From: Paradesertivirga mongoliensis
GTDB lineage: Bacteria; Bacteroidota; Bacteroidia; Sphingobacteriales; Sphingobacteriaceae
NCBI RefSeq assembly: GCF_024436395.1
Contig: NZ_JAFMZO010000004.1
Coordinates: forward strand, 62,001-126,000
Direction of reading: 5' to 3'
DNA: 64,000 bases
Part shown: one piece after another, positions 26,653 through 35,141 of the stretch
How the letters are laid out: every line of letters starts with the position of its first letter
How positions within the stretch are numbered: the stretch's first letter is position 1
Position numbers and translations under genes: made by a program
Notes under the pieces: generated by a model
The model's input: only the letters and a program-made list of their open reading frames with translations
Told to the model about the DNA's origin: nothing
Database searches by the model: none

Positions 26653-26775
26653 AGACAAAAGAAGTAATTAATACGTTCTCTCTGGCGATTAATATTATTT
26701 GTCGGATAATTTTCTTCGAATAAATTTGTAACAGACACTCATGCAATTCATCCAAATTACTTTAAGAAACGGAAA

Positions 26776-27567
26776 ATGATAAGTAATCACGAAATAGATT
26801 ATCGCATCCATGGCGAAGAGATGCAGTACGTTGAAGTGGAACTCGATCCGCAAGAGACGGCAGTAGCCGAAGCCGGAGCTTTCATGATGATGGAAGATGG
26901 CATCCAGATGCAGACCATCTTTGGCGACGGAAGTCAGCAGCAATCCGGTTTTATGGGCAAACTGTTTAGTGCGGGCAAACGCTTATTAACCGGCGAGAGC
27001 CTGTTTATGACAGCCTTCACCAATATGGCCGCCGGAAAGAAGAAAGTGAGCTTTGCGTCACCTTATCCGGGCAAAATAATTCCGATGGATTTATCACAAC
27101 TTGGCGGAAAAATCACATGCCAGAAAGATTCTTTTTTGTGCGCCGCAAAGGGAGTGAGCATCAGCATTGAATTTCAGCGAAAACTGGGGGCTGGTCTGTT
27201 TGGCGGCGAAGGCTTTATTATGCAGAAGCTGGAAGGCGATGGAATGGCCTTTGTTCATGCGGGCGGCCATGTAACTATGAAGGACTTACATCCTGGTGAA
27301 ATATTGAAAGTGGATACTGGATGTATCGTAGCCTTTACACAGGGCATAAACTATGATATACAATTCGTAGGCGGAATAAAAAATACATTATTTGGCGGCG
27401 AAGGGGTTTTCTTTGCCACCCTGCAAGGCCCGGGGCGGGTTTGGATTCAAACGTTGCCCATTAGCAGACTGGCAAGCAGAATATTAACTTATGCTACCAG
27501 CAATCGTAAAGAAGAAGGGAGCTTACTAGGTGGTTTAGGAAATCTTTTAGACGGAGATGGGCGGTAG
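26776..27567 (+). CDS. TIGR00266/AIM24-family protein
   Basis: 263 residues made of repeated beta elements: YVEVELDPQETAVAEAGAF, GGEGFIMQKLEGDGMAFVH and GGEGVFFATLQGPGRVWIQ. This matches the AIM24/TIGR00266 family, widespread and of unknown biochemical function (a trimeric beta-prism fold in known structures). No signal peptide. Monocistronic as far as visible, starting at the ATG at 26776. Confidence 0.88.
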   Translation: MISNHEIDYRIHGEEMQYVEVELDPQETAVAEAGAFMMMEDGIQMQTIFGDGSQQQSGFMGKLFSAGKRLLTGESLFMTAFTNMAAGKKKVSFASPYPGKIIPMDLSQLGGKITCQKDSFLCAAKGVSISIEFQRKLGAGLFGGEGFIMQKLEGDGMAFVHAGGHVTMKDLHPGEILKVDTGCIVAFTQGINYDIQFVGGIKNTLFGGEGVFFATLQGPGRVWIQTLPISRLASRILTYATSNRKEEGSLLGGLGNLLDGDGR

Positions 27568-27626
27568 ATAACTGAGCTTAGCAGAATACTTGAGTGTGTT
27601 TGAAAGAATATTTTCGACACACTCTC

Positions 27627-27794
27627 TTATAATCTTCCGGGACACTTTTTACAGCGCTTGCCCTTTTTGTATTTCTTACAGCATTTTTTTTTATCACAGC
27701 AGGAGAAAAGCGTAGCCATTCCTTTAGCAAATTCAGGATCCGTCGGACTCACCCTTTCGTCTATATTCAAGTTCACGTGGCAGAAGTTCTCCAT
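27627..27794 (-). CDS. Small Cys/Lys-rich protein, candidate metal-binding peptide
   Basis: 55 residues starting MENFCHVNLNIDERVSPTDP. The C-terminal third is packed with Cys and Lys: FSCCDKKKCCKKYKKGKRCK, then KCPGRL; eight of the 55 residues are Cys. The ATG at 27794 lies 7 bases after an exact -7 element TATCTTTG (27801-27808, minus strand), which supports both the gene and the start. A perfect 21-bp palindrome (27811-27831) lies where a repressor would block the promoter. A metallothionein-like or metal-responsive role is inferred. Confidence 0.65.
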   Translation of the reverse strand: MENFCHVNLNIDERVSPTDPEFAKGMATLFSCCDKKKCCKKYKKGKRCKKCPGRL

Positions 27795-27800
27795 TAACAG

Positions 27801-27808
27801 CAAAGATA
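27801..27808 (-). promoter_or_regulatory. -7 promoter element of the Cys-rich peptide gene
   Basis: TATCTTTG on the minus strand, exact consensus, 7 bases from the start codon and 2 bases from the palindrome at 27811-27831. Confidence 0.6.
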
Positions 27809-27810
27809 CT

Positions 27811-27831
27811 TGTTTAGAATTATTCTAAACA
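27811..27831. promoter_or_regulatory. Perfect 21-bp palindrome, Fur/PerR-like operator
   Basis: TGTTTAGAAT-T-ATTCTAAACA: 10-base arms around one central base. Its core TTAGAAT-T-ATTCTAA has the 7-1-7 form of Fur-superfamily sites, closest to PerR boxes. On the minus strand it fills the spacer between -33 and -7 of the Cys-rich peptide promoter; on the plus strand it lies 42 bases before scoA. The regulator gene is not in the window. Confidence 0.7.
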
Positions 27832-27873
27832 ATTTTTTTGAAGATTTAGTTTATCTTGTATTAAACATAAACT

Positions 27874-28572
27874 ATGATTAATAAAGTAGTACCCGACGCC
27901 CAAACTGCTGTATCTGACATCGTTAATGGGATGACGCTAATGTTTGGCGGCTTCGGGCTTTGCGGGATTCCTGAAAATTGTATTGCAGCCCTCGTTGAAA
28001 AAGGCATCAAAGAACTAACCTGTATTTCTAATAATGCAGGGGTCGATGATTTCGGACTGGGGTTGATGCTCAAGCAAAGACAACTCAAAAAGATGATCGC
28101 ATCGTATGTGGGCGAAAATGCTGAATTTGAGCGGCAACTGTTATCAGGCGAGCTCGAGGTTGATCTTATCCCGCAAGGCACACTTGCAACCCGTTGTTTG
28201 GCCGCCGGCTATGGGATGCCTGCAATATTCACTCCGGCAGGGGTAGGCACTGAAATAGCTGAGGGAAAAGAAATGCGTAACTTTAACGGAAAAGAATACC
28301 TTATGGAAATGGCTTTTGACGCCGATTTCGCCCTGGTAAAAGCCTGGAAAGGGGATACCGCCGGAAATCTGATCTACAAAGCAACGGCCCGTAATTTTAA
28401 CCACGTGATGGCGATGGCTGGAAAAATAACTATCGCTGAAGTAGAACACCTGGTGCCTGCCGGCGAACTTGATCCGGATCATATTCATACTCCGGGGGTA
28501 TACGTGCAAAGAATTTTTGAGGGGAAGGATTACGAAAAAAGGATTGAGCAAAGAACTGTAAGAAGCCGGTAA
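27874..28572 (+). CDS. scoA: 3-oxoacid CoA-transferase subunit A
   Basis: 232 residues; GGFGLCGIPENCIAALVEKG is the glycine-rich signature of subunit A. With ScoB it moves CoA from succinyl-CoA to acetoacetate (or a related 3-oxoacid), feeding ketone bodies or branched-chain degradation products into central metabolism. The stop is one base before the scoB start, so the two subunits are made together. Confidence 0.95.
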   Translation: MINKVVPDAQTAVSDIVNGMTLMFGGFGLCGIPENCIAALVEKGIKELTCISNNAGVDDFGLGLMLKQRQLKKMIASYVGENAEFERQLLSGELEVDLIPQGTLATRCLAAGYGMPAIFTPAGVGTEIAEGKEMRNFNGKEYLMEMAFDADFALVKAWKGDTAGNLIYKATARNFNHVMAMAGKITIAEVEHLVPAGELDPDHIHTPGVYVQRIFEGKDYEKRIEQRTVRSR

Positions 28573-28573
28573 T

Positions 28574-29230
28574 ATGTTAGATAAAAACGGGATAGCGAAG
28601 CGTATCGCAAAAGAAATTAAAGATGGGTTCTACGTAAACCTGGGCATAGGGATTCCTACTCTGGTAGCCAATTACATTCCTCAGGAGTTAAATGTGGTGC
28701 TACAGTCTGAAAATGGTTTGCTCGGAATGGGGCCCTTTCCATACGAAGGGGAAGAAGACCCCGATTTGATAAACGCCGGAAAACAAACTATAACCACCTT
28801 AAACGGCTCGGCTTTTTTTGATTCGGCGATGAGCTTTGGCATGATCAGAGCGCAAAAAATTGACCTCACAATTCTGGGAGCTATGGAAGTTTCTGAAAAC
28901 GGAGACATTGCCAACTGGAAGATTCCAGGTAAACTCGTCAAGGGGATGGGAGGAGCGATGGATCTTGTTGCATCAGCAAAAAATATCATAGTAGCTATGC
29001 AGCATATTAATAAAGCAGGAGAAAGCAAAATCCTTCCGCAATGCACACTTCCGCTTACCGGAGTGGCTTGTGTGAAAAAAATTGTGACCGAGTTAGCGGT
29101 TCTTGATGTTGTTCCAGAGGGTGGATTCAAATTGATCGAACGTGCACCGGGCGTTTCTGTAGAAGAAATTAAAGCCGCAACTGCCGGAAAATTGATTGTT
29201 GAGGGGGATATTCCCGAAATGGAAATTTAA
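28574..29230 (+). CDS. scoB: 3-oxoacid CoA-transferase subunit B
   Basis: 218 residues. The catalytic Glu that forms the CoA thioester is E46 in QSENGLLGMGP. NLGIGIPTLVANYI and a late GVACVKKIVTEL complete the signature. Forms the heteromer with ScoA. Its last four bases overlap the end of the convergent udk gene. Confidence 0.95.
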   Translation: MLDKNGIAKRIAKEIKDGFYVNLGIGIPTLVANYIPQELNVVLQSENGLLGMGPFPYEGEEDPDLINAGKQTITTLNGSAFFDSAMSFGMIRAQKIDLTILGAMEVSENGDIANWKIPGKLVKGMGGAMDLVASAKNIIVAMQHINKAGESKILPQCTLPLTGVACVKKIVTELAVLDVVPEGGFKLIERAPGVSVEEIKAATAGKLIVEGDIPEMEI

Positions 29231-29874
29231 AGGCCTTTCTTAAAAACAGGAATCTTAGTTTTTAACTCTTCCGATATCGTTTTCGAAATGGAAATAATAT
29301 CTTCCGCCAACTGCGTGTTGTTACTTACTATGTTGTGGCAATCAGTTTTAAACGGCAATAAGTATTCTTTATAAGCCGGCACAACGTGGTTATGCCATTT
29401 ATACAAAATATCGTCTTCAGAATAACCACGCTCTATTAAATCGCGTTTCAATCTGCGTTTAAGTGCAATTTCTTCTTCTGCGTCCAGGAAGATCTTCAGG
29501 TCGAGCAGTTCTGCAATTTCTTTAAAATGAAGAATAAATAGCCCTTCGACAATTAAAACAGGTGCGGGTTTTATCTCCAGAAGTTTTGGTTTTGCAGCCG
29601 GATTATTGAAGGTATATTCTTTCTTATAAACGGTTTCGCCGGATATCAGTGTTTTAATATCATTCAGAAAAAGTTGATTATCAATGGTTGAGGGAAGATC
29701 GAAGTTGTACAACTTGTTTTCTTCCGGGCCCAGATCGCCTACCGGGATGTAATAATCATCCTGCGAAAGCAGCGATACTTCGTTCTTTTGGAAATGTTGC
29801 AGAAAGCAATTTAAAAAGAAAGTTTTGCCCGAGCCGCTTCCTCCGGCGATACCAACAATAAACGGTTTATTCAT
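29227..29874 (-). CDS. udk: Uridine kinase
   Basis: 215 residues from the ATG at 29874 (MNKPFIVGIAGGSGSGKT, P-loop at 11-18); the frame extends to 29892 without homology. DYYIP near 45 and the lid region with ERGYSEDDILYKWHNHV are typical. It phosphorylates uridine and cytidine in salvage. Its start overlaps the end of the LysM gene by 8 bases. Confidence 0.93.
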   Translation of the reverse strand: MNKPFIVGIAGGSGSGKTFFLNCFLQHFQKNEVSLLSQDDYYIPVGDLGPEENKLYNFDLPSTIDNQLFLNDIKTLISGETVYKKEYTFNNPAAKPKLLEIKPAPVLIVEGLFILHFKEIAELLDLKIFLDAEEEIALKRRLKRDLIERGYSEDDILYKWHNHVVPAYKEYLLPFKTDCHNIVSNNTQLAEDIISISKTISEELKTKIPVFKKGL

Positions 29875-30712
29875 TCGGCATTCCGTAATCAATGCTTACC
29901 TGGAACCTTTTATCTAATGCGCCCAGCAATTCTGCTGTGGCTTTTGTGATTACAATAATCACATCCTTTGTGGTTTCGTTTTCCGTGAACTTACCCACCA
30001 CTTTAACAAAAGTGGCCCTGTCTGTCATCGGATTAGTGATTTTTACTACCGTACCAATCGGGGCGGTACGATGCAGTGCCAGCATCTTTGATCCGTCAAG
30101 GTTTTCATCGGTGATCCATACTGCCACACCGCGTTCATTACGTTCTGAAAGCCCAAGCCTGCTGGTAGGGATTCTTGGTTTTTCTTCGGTTTTTTCGTCA
30201 GCTTCTTCTGGCAGAGGAGAAGGGCTCACAACCTGCGGCCGCACTTCCACCACCGCTGGAGTTGCAGCATTTTGTCCCTGAGGTATCTTTAAGGTCTGGC
30301 CAACGCTAAGCTTGTCGCTGCTCAGATTATTCAGCGCTTTAATGGCCTCAACAGTTGTATTAAACCTTTTTGCGATGGTATAAAGAAATTCCCGGCGCCC
30401 AACTTTATATTCGATAAAATTAGAATTTGCGTTGTTTGCCTGGCTGGATAATCTGGCTTTGTTAAAAGGTCTTTCTGTGGGTACTTTTACGAGGGTTCCG
30501 ATATGGAGTGGGATGTTATTATTTTGTTCGATAATGCTTCGAGGCGAAACCTTGTAAAGGCGGGCTATAGAATAGTAAGTTTCTTTAGCCTGAACCTTGT
30601 GTAAAATAAGTTGGTTTCCGTTTTGATTCTCGACACCAATAGAGTCTATAGCATTCGAAGCCGTTGCTCCTAAAGAAATAAAAACGAAAAATATGAAATA
30701 GAAAAAGCGCAT
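29867..30712 (-). CDS. LysM-repeat protein with C-terminal double-psi beta-barrel-like domain
   Basis: 281 residues. Signal peptide MRFFYFIFFVFISLGATAS; two LysM motifs (about 33-77 and 101-145, ending LVKVPTE and TLKIPQ); a Pro/Glu-rich linker; and a C-terminal domain (GVAVWITDENL, RTAPIGTVVKITNPMT, FVKVVGKF) resembling the RlpA-type DPBB fold. It should bind peptidoglycan in the periplasm. Coupled to udk downstream, with no evident functional link. Confidence 0.85.
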   Translation of the reverse strand: MRFFYFIFFVFISLGATASNAIDSIGVENQNGNQLILHKVQAKETYYSIARLYKVSPRSIIEQNNNIPLHIGTLVKVPTERPFNKARLSSQANNANSNFIEYKVGRREFLYTIAKRFNTTVEAIKALNNLSSDKLSVGQTLKIPQGQNAATPAVVEVRPQVVSPSPLPEEADEKTEEKPRIPTSRLGLSERNERGVAVWITDENLDGSKMLALHRTAPIGTVVKITNPMTDRATFVKVVGKFTENETTKDVIIVITKATAELLGALDKRFQVSIDYGMPNE

Positions 30713-30744
30713 TAATTAAATCCCCCTGTTGTTAAGCCCTGCAA

Positions 30745-31515
30745 TTATACTAAATAGGACACAAACTCTTGTTTGTTGCCGCGTATATAAAACAAGTGAT
30801 TGTGCTGGATAAAGAACGCTTCGGGGTTGAGTTTTTGTATGTCGGCAGCAAGAATATCTTGCATTAAAGGTGTTCCGTCTTGATAAACAGCAAGTTGTTG
30901 AGTGTAAAAATTTTCTTTTTGTGTGTGAAATGCCAAAATGATCTTGCGGTTTATTTCCAGGTAGAATACCGGGCCATAGGTGTTGCCGGGTAAAAGATGG
31001 CTGAACTGCCGGCTGTCTTCCAGGATTTCGGGAATCACAATATCTCTCTGCAGGGGAGTATCTCTGGATATTTTTGTTGAAAGCACTTCTCCTGTCTCTG
31101 CCGAGATCAGCTCAAATATTTTGGGTTGGATTTTTGGGTTGTAAACTATTAGCCCGCTGTCACTTATCTCATGTAGGGTTTTATGAAAATGCTGCCATGC
31201 AATTTCACCTGAACTGTTTAATGCGATTATTCCTTTATGTTCGGGGCTGCCTTCATTGACGTAGCTATGCACGTAAATCATACCCGAGTGAACCCGATCA
31301 AGGCTCCAGAACCAACCCTCCTGCACGGTGATCTCTTTGAAAAAGGCTTCTCCCGATACGTAGTCAAACGCCGAAAAATAGGTAGTCCGGTTAGATACGT
31401 CCCTGGATTCGATAGCGACTATAGTATTATGGTCGTCGGTTTCAACTCTCCAGATTATGCCCTTGAACATTTCGGACAATGTTGGATTGAATTTAAATTT
31501 ATAACTTGCAGTCAT
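30745..31515 (-). CDS. DUF4905-like conserved protein
   Basis: 256 residues, soluble, beta-rich, with repeats of the form W(R/S)xDRVHSG and FYIRGNKQEFVSYL that suggest a small propeller-like fold. I assign DUF4905 from the N-terminal FNPTLSEMFKGIIWRVETDD pattern with moderate confidence. A TAATTTTG element (31521-31528, minus strand) ends 6 bases before the ATG. Divergent from the NfeD gene, 22 bases apart. Confidence 0.6.
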   Translation of the reverse strand: MTASYKFKFNPTLSEMFKGIIWRVETDDHNTIVAIESRDVSNRTTYFSAFDYVSGEAFFKEITVQEGWFWSLDRVHSGMIYVHSYVNEGSPEHKGIIALNSSGEIAWQHFHKTLHEISDSGLIVYNPKIQPKIFELISAETGEVLSTKISRDTPLQRDIVIPEILEDSRQFSHLLPGNTYGPVFYLEINRKIILAFHTQKENFYTQQLAVYQDGTPLMQDILAADIQKLNPEAFFIQHNHLFYIRGNKQEFVSYLV

Positions 31516-31537
31516 CCTTTCAAAATTAACCTATTTT

Positions 31538-32893
31538 ATGAATCGGTACCTAAATCATTTAAAGGTTACAGTTCTGGTAACTTTAGCTGTTCTTATCCAA
31601 TCGTTCTCTGTTGCGCAGACAAAAGTAAAAGTCTACACCTTCGAAATGAAAGAAGAAATAGGGCCATCTGCCTGGCGCTTAACTCAAAAAGCTTTTGAAG
31701 GCGCCTCTAGATCAAAGGCCAACCTTTTGCTTATAAGAATGAATACCTATGGTGGTATGGTAGACTTTGCCGATTCTATACGGACAAAGCTGTTGAGTTC
31801 TCCTATAAAAACCATAGTGTATATTGATAATAATGCTGCATCGGCAGGCGCCCTTATCGCGATAGCATGCGACAAAATATACATGAAAAAAGGAGCTGGC
31901 ATTGGCGCAGCGAGTGTGGTCAATGGGCAGGGCGAGATTATGCCCGAAAAATATCAGTCGTATATGCGTGGATTGATGCGTTCGACGGCAGAAGCAAAAG
32001 GAAGAGATCCTAAAATTGCCGAGGCCTTTGTGGATCCGGATGTAGCTATTCCTAACATTATCGTGAAAGGAAAAGTTTTAACATTAACCAGCAAAGAAGC
32101 GATAAAAGCAGGCTTTTGCAACGGGGAGGCAGCTAATATTGCAGACGTTTTGAAGGCAGAGGGTGTTTTGAACTACGAGATAGTGAATCACCATGTGAGT
32201 GCCATGGATAAAGCAATCGGTTTTTTGATGAACCCCGCTATCAGCGGAGTGTTAATCCTTTTAATTATAGGAGGCATTTATTTTGAAATGCAAAGCCCCG
32301 GGATAGGGTTCGCCTTGCTGGTTTCGGTAGTTGCAGCACTTTTATATTTCGCCCCTTTATACATGGAGGGCCTTGCAGCGCACTGGGAAATTGGTTTATT
32401 TTTAATCGGTCTGGTACTGCTTGCGGTCGAGGTATTTGTTATTCCGGGTTTTGGCGTTGCCGGGATTCTGGGTATCCTTTGTGTAGTTGCTGGGTTGGCC
32501 TTAAGCTTAGTTATGAATAATATGTTTGATTTTACAATTACAGGTCCGGAGAAGGTAAGTAGTGCCTTTATTCTGGTTCTTGTCTCGATGGTCCTGTCTA
32601 TAGTGATATCGGTGATTTTTGGCCGTTCATTACTGCGTTCATCCGCTTTCCAGCGATTGGTGCTCAAAGATGAACAGCGTTCGGGATTAGGTTATGTAAG
32701 TGGCAGGCAAAATTCGGAGCTCTTGAATAAAACCGGAATTGCCCGGACAGATATGCGGCCTTCTGGCAAAATAGAGGTCGACGGAACCTGGTACGATGCC
32801 GTAGCATTGGATGGATTTATCGAGAAAGACAAGGAAGTTACCATTACCAAGCAAGAGAATTATAATGTTTTTGTAAGGAAAAAAGGAAGCTGA
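31538..32893 (+). CDS. NfeD family membrane-bound ClpP-class serine protease
   Basis: 451 residues. Signal peptide (to about residue 26), a ClpP-like protease domain with the putative catalytic dyad S102 (NNAASAGALIAIA) and K138 (IMPEKYQS), four to five membrane helices (about 225-350), and a C-terminal OB-fold NfeD domain (TGIARTDMRPSGKIEVDG). Such proteases cut the C-terminus of stomatin/prohibitin partners; no stomatin gene is adjacent here, whereas in most genomes they are paired. Confidence 0.92.
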   Translation: MNRYLNHLKVTVLVTLAVLIQSFSVAQTKVKVYTFEMKEEIGPSAWRLTQKAFEGASRSKANLLLIRMNTYGGMVDFADSIRTKLLSSPIKTIVYIDNNAASAGALIAIACDKIYMKKGAGIGAASVVNGQGEIMPEKYQSYMRGLMRSTAEAKGRDPKIAEAFVDPDVAIPNIIVKGKVLTLTSKEAIKAGFCNGEAANIADVLKAEGVLNYEIVNHHVSAMDKAIGFLMNPAISGVLILLIIGGIYFEMQSPGIGFALLVSVVAALLYFAPLYMEGLAAHWEIGLFLIGLVLLAVEVFVIPGFGVAGILGILCVVAGLALSLVMNNMFDFTITGPEKVSSAFILVLVSMVLSIVISVIFGRSLLRSSAFQRLVLKDEQRSGLGYVSGRQNSELLNKTGIARTDMRPSGKIEVDGTWYDAVALDGFIEKDKEVTITKQENYNVFVRKKGS

Positions 32894-32935
32894 AAACTTT
32901 AAAAGGGACAAGCGGTTTCTATCTAAAATCATATT

Positions 32936-33415
32936 ATGAAAGCAGAAGAAATCGGCCTTGAGGCTGTTAAAGTAAATCCAATAGTTGATCAGCTTAACGA
33001 GTTACTCGCTAATTATCATATCCATTATCAGAAATTGCGTGGCTGCCATTGGAACGTTAAGGGGAAAAGCTTTTTTACTCTGCACGCTAAGTTCGAAGAG
33101 CTTTATACCAACGCTGTCGAATCTATTGATGAGCTCGCTGAACGAATCCTGACGTTGGGAAAACCTCCTTTAAGTACTTATCAGGAATACATTAAAACTT
33201 CGCGTATAAAGGAAATGAATACCGTTGGAAAAGACGACATTGCTTTGGTTACTGCCGTTCTGGAAGATTTCTCAACCCTGATTGAAATAGAGCGCGAGAT
33301 AATGGAGAGCACTGCTGAGGCGGGAGACGATGGTACAAACGATATGATCAACCGTTTTATGCAATTTAAAGAAAAAAATACCTGGATGTTACGGGCATTT
33401 TGCGGGAAACAATAA
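32936..33415 (+). CDS. dps: Dps-family DNA-protecting miniferritin
   Basis: 159 residues. The inter-subunit ferroxidase site is visible: H38 (CHWNV), H50, E54, D65 and E69 (SIDELAERI). E54 stands where most Dps have Asp. It oxidises and stores iron and protects DNA from peroxide damage. No Fur/PerR box is visible in the 42 bases after the NfeD gene, so control may be from further upstream or by a diverged site. Confidence 0.94.
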   Translation: MKAEEIGLEAVKVNPIVDQLNELLANYHIHYQKLRGCHWNVKGKSFFTLHAKFEELYTNAVESIDELAERILTLGKPPLSTYQEYIKTSRIKEMNTVGKDDIALVTAVLEDFSTLIEIEREIMESTAEAGDDGTNDMINRFMQFKEKNTWMLRAFCGKQ

Positions 33416-33531
33416 GTATTAGGACTAGTACTCTTACTATTGGTTAAATTTTTTATGGTTTATTTTGCTGGGTGATAAACACTTGTTAAATTTAACTTGT
33501 TGTAACATAGCTCATTGTAATCTATAGCCAT

Positions 33532-33987
33532 ATGAAAACCTTTTATGCAAGCATGTTCTGCGTTTGGTTCAGCGCAATGCTTTTCAACTCCTGCGTTAAA
33601 AATGATGAGTCACCCAAAGCGGTCTCCAGAATTGATACCCTGACAGTTAAAACATCTATGAAAGGTTGGGAGCTTTATAGCTGGCCGGAGAAGAATATTT
33701 GGAGATTCGCGTTTTTAACTGGGACGAATAGGATCAAATCTTTAGCGGAAGTAACTACCGAAGCAGGCGATATGCTTTTGATTCGTGTTACGGGGATTGA
33801 TTCAGTTAAGTTAGTTCTTAATAAAATCCCTCCTGGCGAATCGATAATGATGATTGGCGAGGGATGGCTTCATAATACCTGGAAGGAGCAGTCTTATGGC
33901 GCACTGCAGTTGCCCCCTCAAAGTGTTGTTAACGAAATAAAAGCGTATGGTGACCAGAAGCATATCACCATAAATTCAACAAACTAA
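33532..33987 (+). CDS. Hypothetical lipoprotein
   Basis: 151 residues; lipobox FNSC with C21. The mature part (LTVKTSMKGWELYSWPEKNI, then WLHNTWKEQSYGALQLPPQ) is not a family I recognise. It has a strong terminator directly after the stop and about 116 bases upstream of it with no clear promoter. Probably a single-gene unit. Confidence 0.7.
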   Translation: MKTFYASMFCVWFSAMLFNSCVKNDESPKAVSRIDTLTVKTSMKGWELYSWPEKNIWRFAFLTGTNRIKSLAEVTTEAGDMLLIRVTGIDSVKLVLNKIPPGESIMMIGEGWLHNTWKEQSYGALQLPPQSVVNEIKAYGDQKHITINSTN

Positions 33988-34020
33988 CAAAGGCCCGGTA
34001 GATCCGGGCCTTTGTTTTTT
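33987..34020. terminator. Strong intrinsic terminator between convergent genes
   Basis: ACAAAGGCCCGG pairs perfectly with CCGGGCCTTTGT around a TAGAT loop, followed by T residues. It overlaps the stop of the leftward gene at 34019. Confidence 0.92.
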
Positions 34021-34762
34021 AAACCTTCTGTTCGCGCGAACTTAGGTAAGTCTGATATTCCTGTCCTTCTACATAGTGTTTGAAGTTAGTGATATCTTCC
34101 CTGACCATATTTTCGAACACGCCGTTGAGAAGTTTGGCTACGCCCCGTCCGATATTTCCGGCTGGCGGAAAGTAGTTGATCTCTACATTCAGTTCTGTTC
34201 CAAGACCATTAATGGCGTCAGAAAATTCCACTTTTCCCGCATTGTCAATCATAGAACCCTCAATAGACTGCCAGCCGATATAGCTGTTTTGTTCTTCACG
34301 GGTGATTTCTGCTTTCCATTTGATCTTTAGCAGATCATTAGGGATATTGGCGCTCCATTGAGATTGAGTGGCATCAAGTTCTGTTACAGAATGCAAATGC
34401 TTCATAAATCTCGGAAGGTTTTCCAGGTTTCGCCAGAAGCTATACACCTCATCGCGCGGGCGGTCAACTATAAAACGTTCTGTAATCCTGATTGGCTGCA
34501 AATCGGTAGTATCTTTACCTATTTTGTCGTAAACAGGACAGAATCCCGTGGCACCGCGATATAATAGCACGCCGCCAACAGCAGCTTCCTGCAGGCCGAT
34601 AAACGGATGGTTAAATAATTGTTTAATCCCCTTATAAAAAATGTACGAACCTGCCGCAATTGATAGTAAACGCTCGGCCGTATTTACATTTTCAGAGCTT
34701 TTAGGTTCAAGAAATGAACCTTTCAAAGATTCATTCACTTTGGATGTTATTGTTTCAAGCAT
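34019..34762 (-). CDS. SRPBCC (coenzyme Q-binding/cyclase-like) protein with DUF2892-like membrane part
   Basis: 247 residues. Residues 25-85 hold two hydrophobic segments of DUF2892 type (ERLLSIAAGSYIFYKGIKQL, then VGGVLLYRGATGFCPVY). Residues 95-240 form an SRPBCC domain (RFIVDRPRDEVYSFWRNLEN, and FPPAGNIGRGVAKLL). It likely binds a lipid-like ligand at the inner membrane. Similar proteins are common in stress-associated loci. No operon partner. Confidence 0.85.
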   Translation of the reverse strand: MLETITSKVNESLKGSFLEPKSSENVNTAERLLSIAAGSYIFYKGIKQLFNHPFIGLQEAAVGGVLLYRGATGFCPVYDKIGKDTTDLQPIRITERFIVDRPRDEVYSFWRNLENLPRFMKHLHSVTELDATQSQWSANIPNDLLKIKWKAEITREEQNSYIGWQSIEGSMIDNAGKVEFSDAINGLGTELNVEINYFPPAGNIGRGVAKLLNGVFENMVREDITNFKHYVEGQEYQTYLSSREQKV

Positions 34763-34865
34763 AATTAATCATAAATAGTGTATTTGATTAACAACGCTTG
34801 TTTAAAATAGTTATCGAAATCTTTATTAAAACCTCAAACACTCTAACAAAAATGTCGTTTTAGAG

Positions 34866-35123
34866 ATGAACACCATGAAACAACTATTCTTAATATCACA
34901 CGACACAACCACAGCAGTACAGGTGGGCATATCAGTTACGGGCATAGCCACAGTTGAGCCGGAAAGGATAGCTGCAATAAATGCTTTCTTGACGCTCAAT
35001 CATATGAAAAACATCATCCCCGTGTGGGATGATGATGATGAATTTGAAGAAATACTGGATACCTATACTTTTATCACCGTAGACGATGCCAATAAAAGCA
35101 TTTATAACAGAAAGTTGCAGTAG
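34866..35123 (+). CDS. Small hypothetical protein
   Basis: 85 residues, no recognised family. MNTMKQLFLISHD with a second possible Met at residue 4; a strongly acidic centre (VWDDDDEFEEILDTY). No signal peptide or membrane helix. Convergent with the SGNH hydrolase gene 18 bases on. Confidence 0.5.
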   Translation: MNTMKQLFLISHDTTTAVQVGISVTGIATVEPERIAAINAFLTLNHMKNIIPVWDDDDEFEEILDTYTFITVDDANKSIYNRKLQ

Positions 35124-35141
35124 AGTTAACGAATCTGACCG

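Noticed and set aside
28681..29130. 149-residue ORF antisense to scoB
   Set aside because: Shadow of the CoA-transferase B coding sequence.
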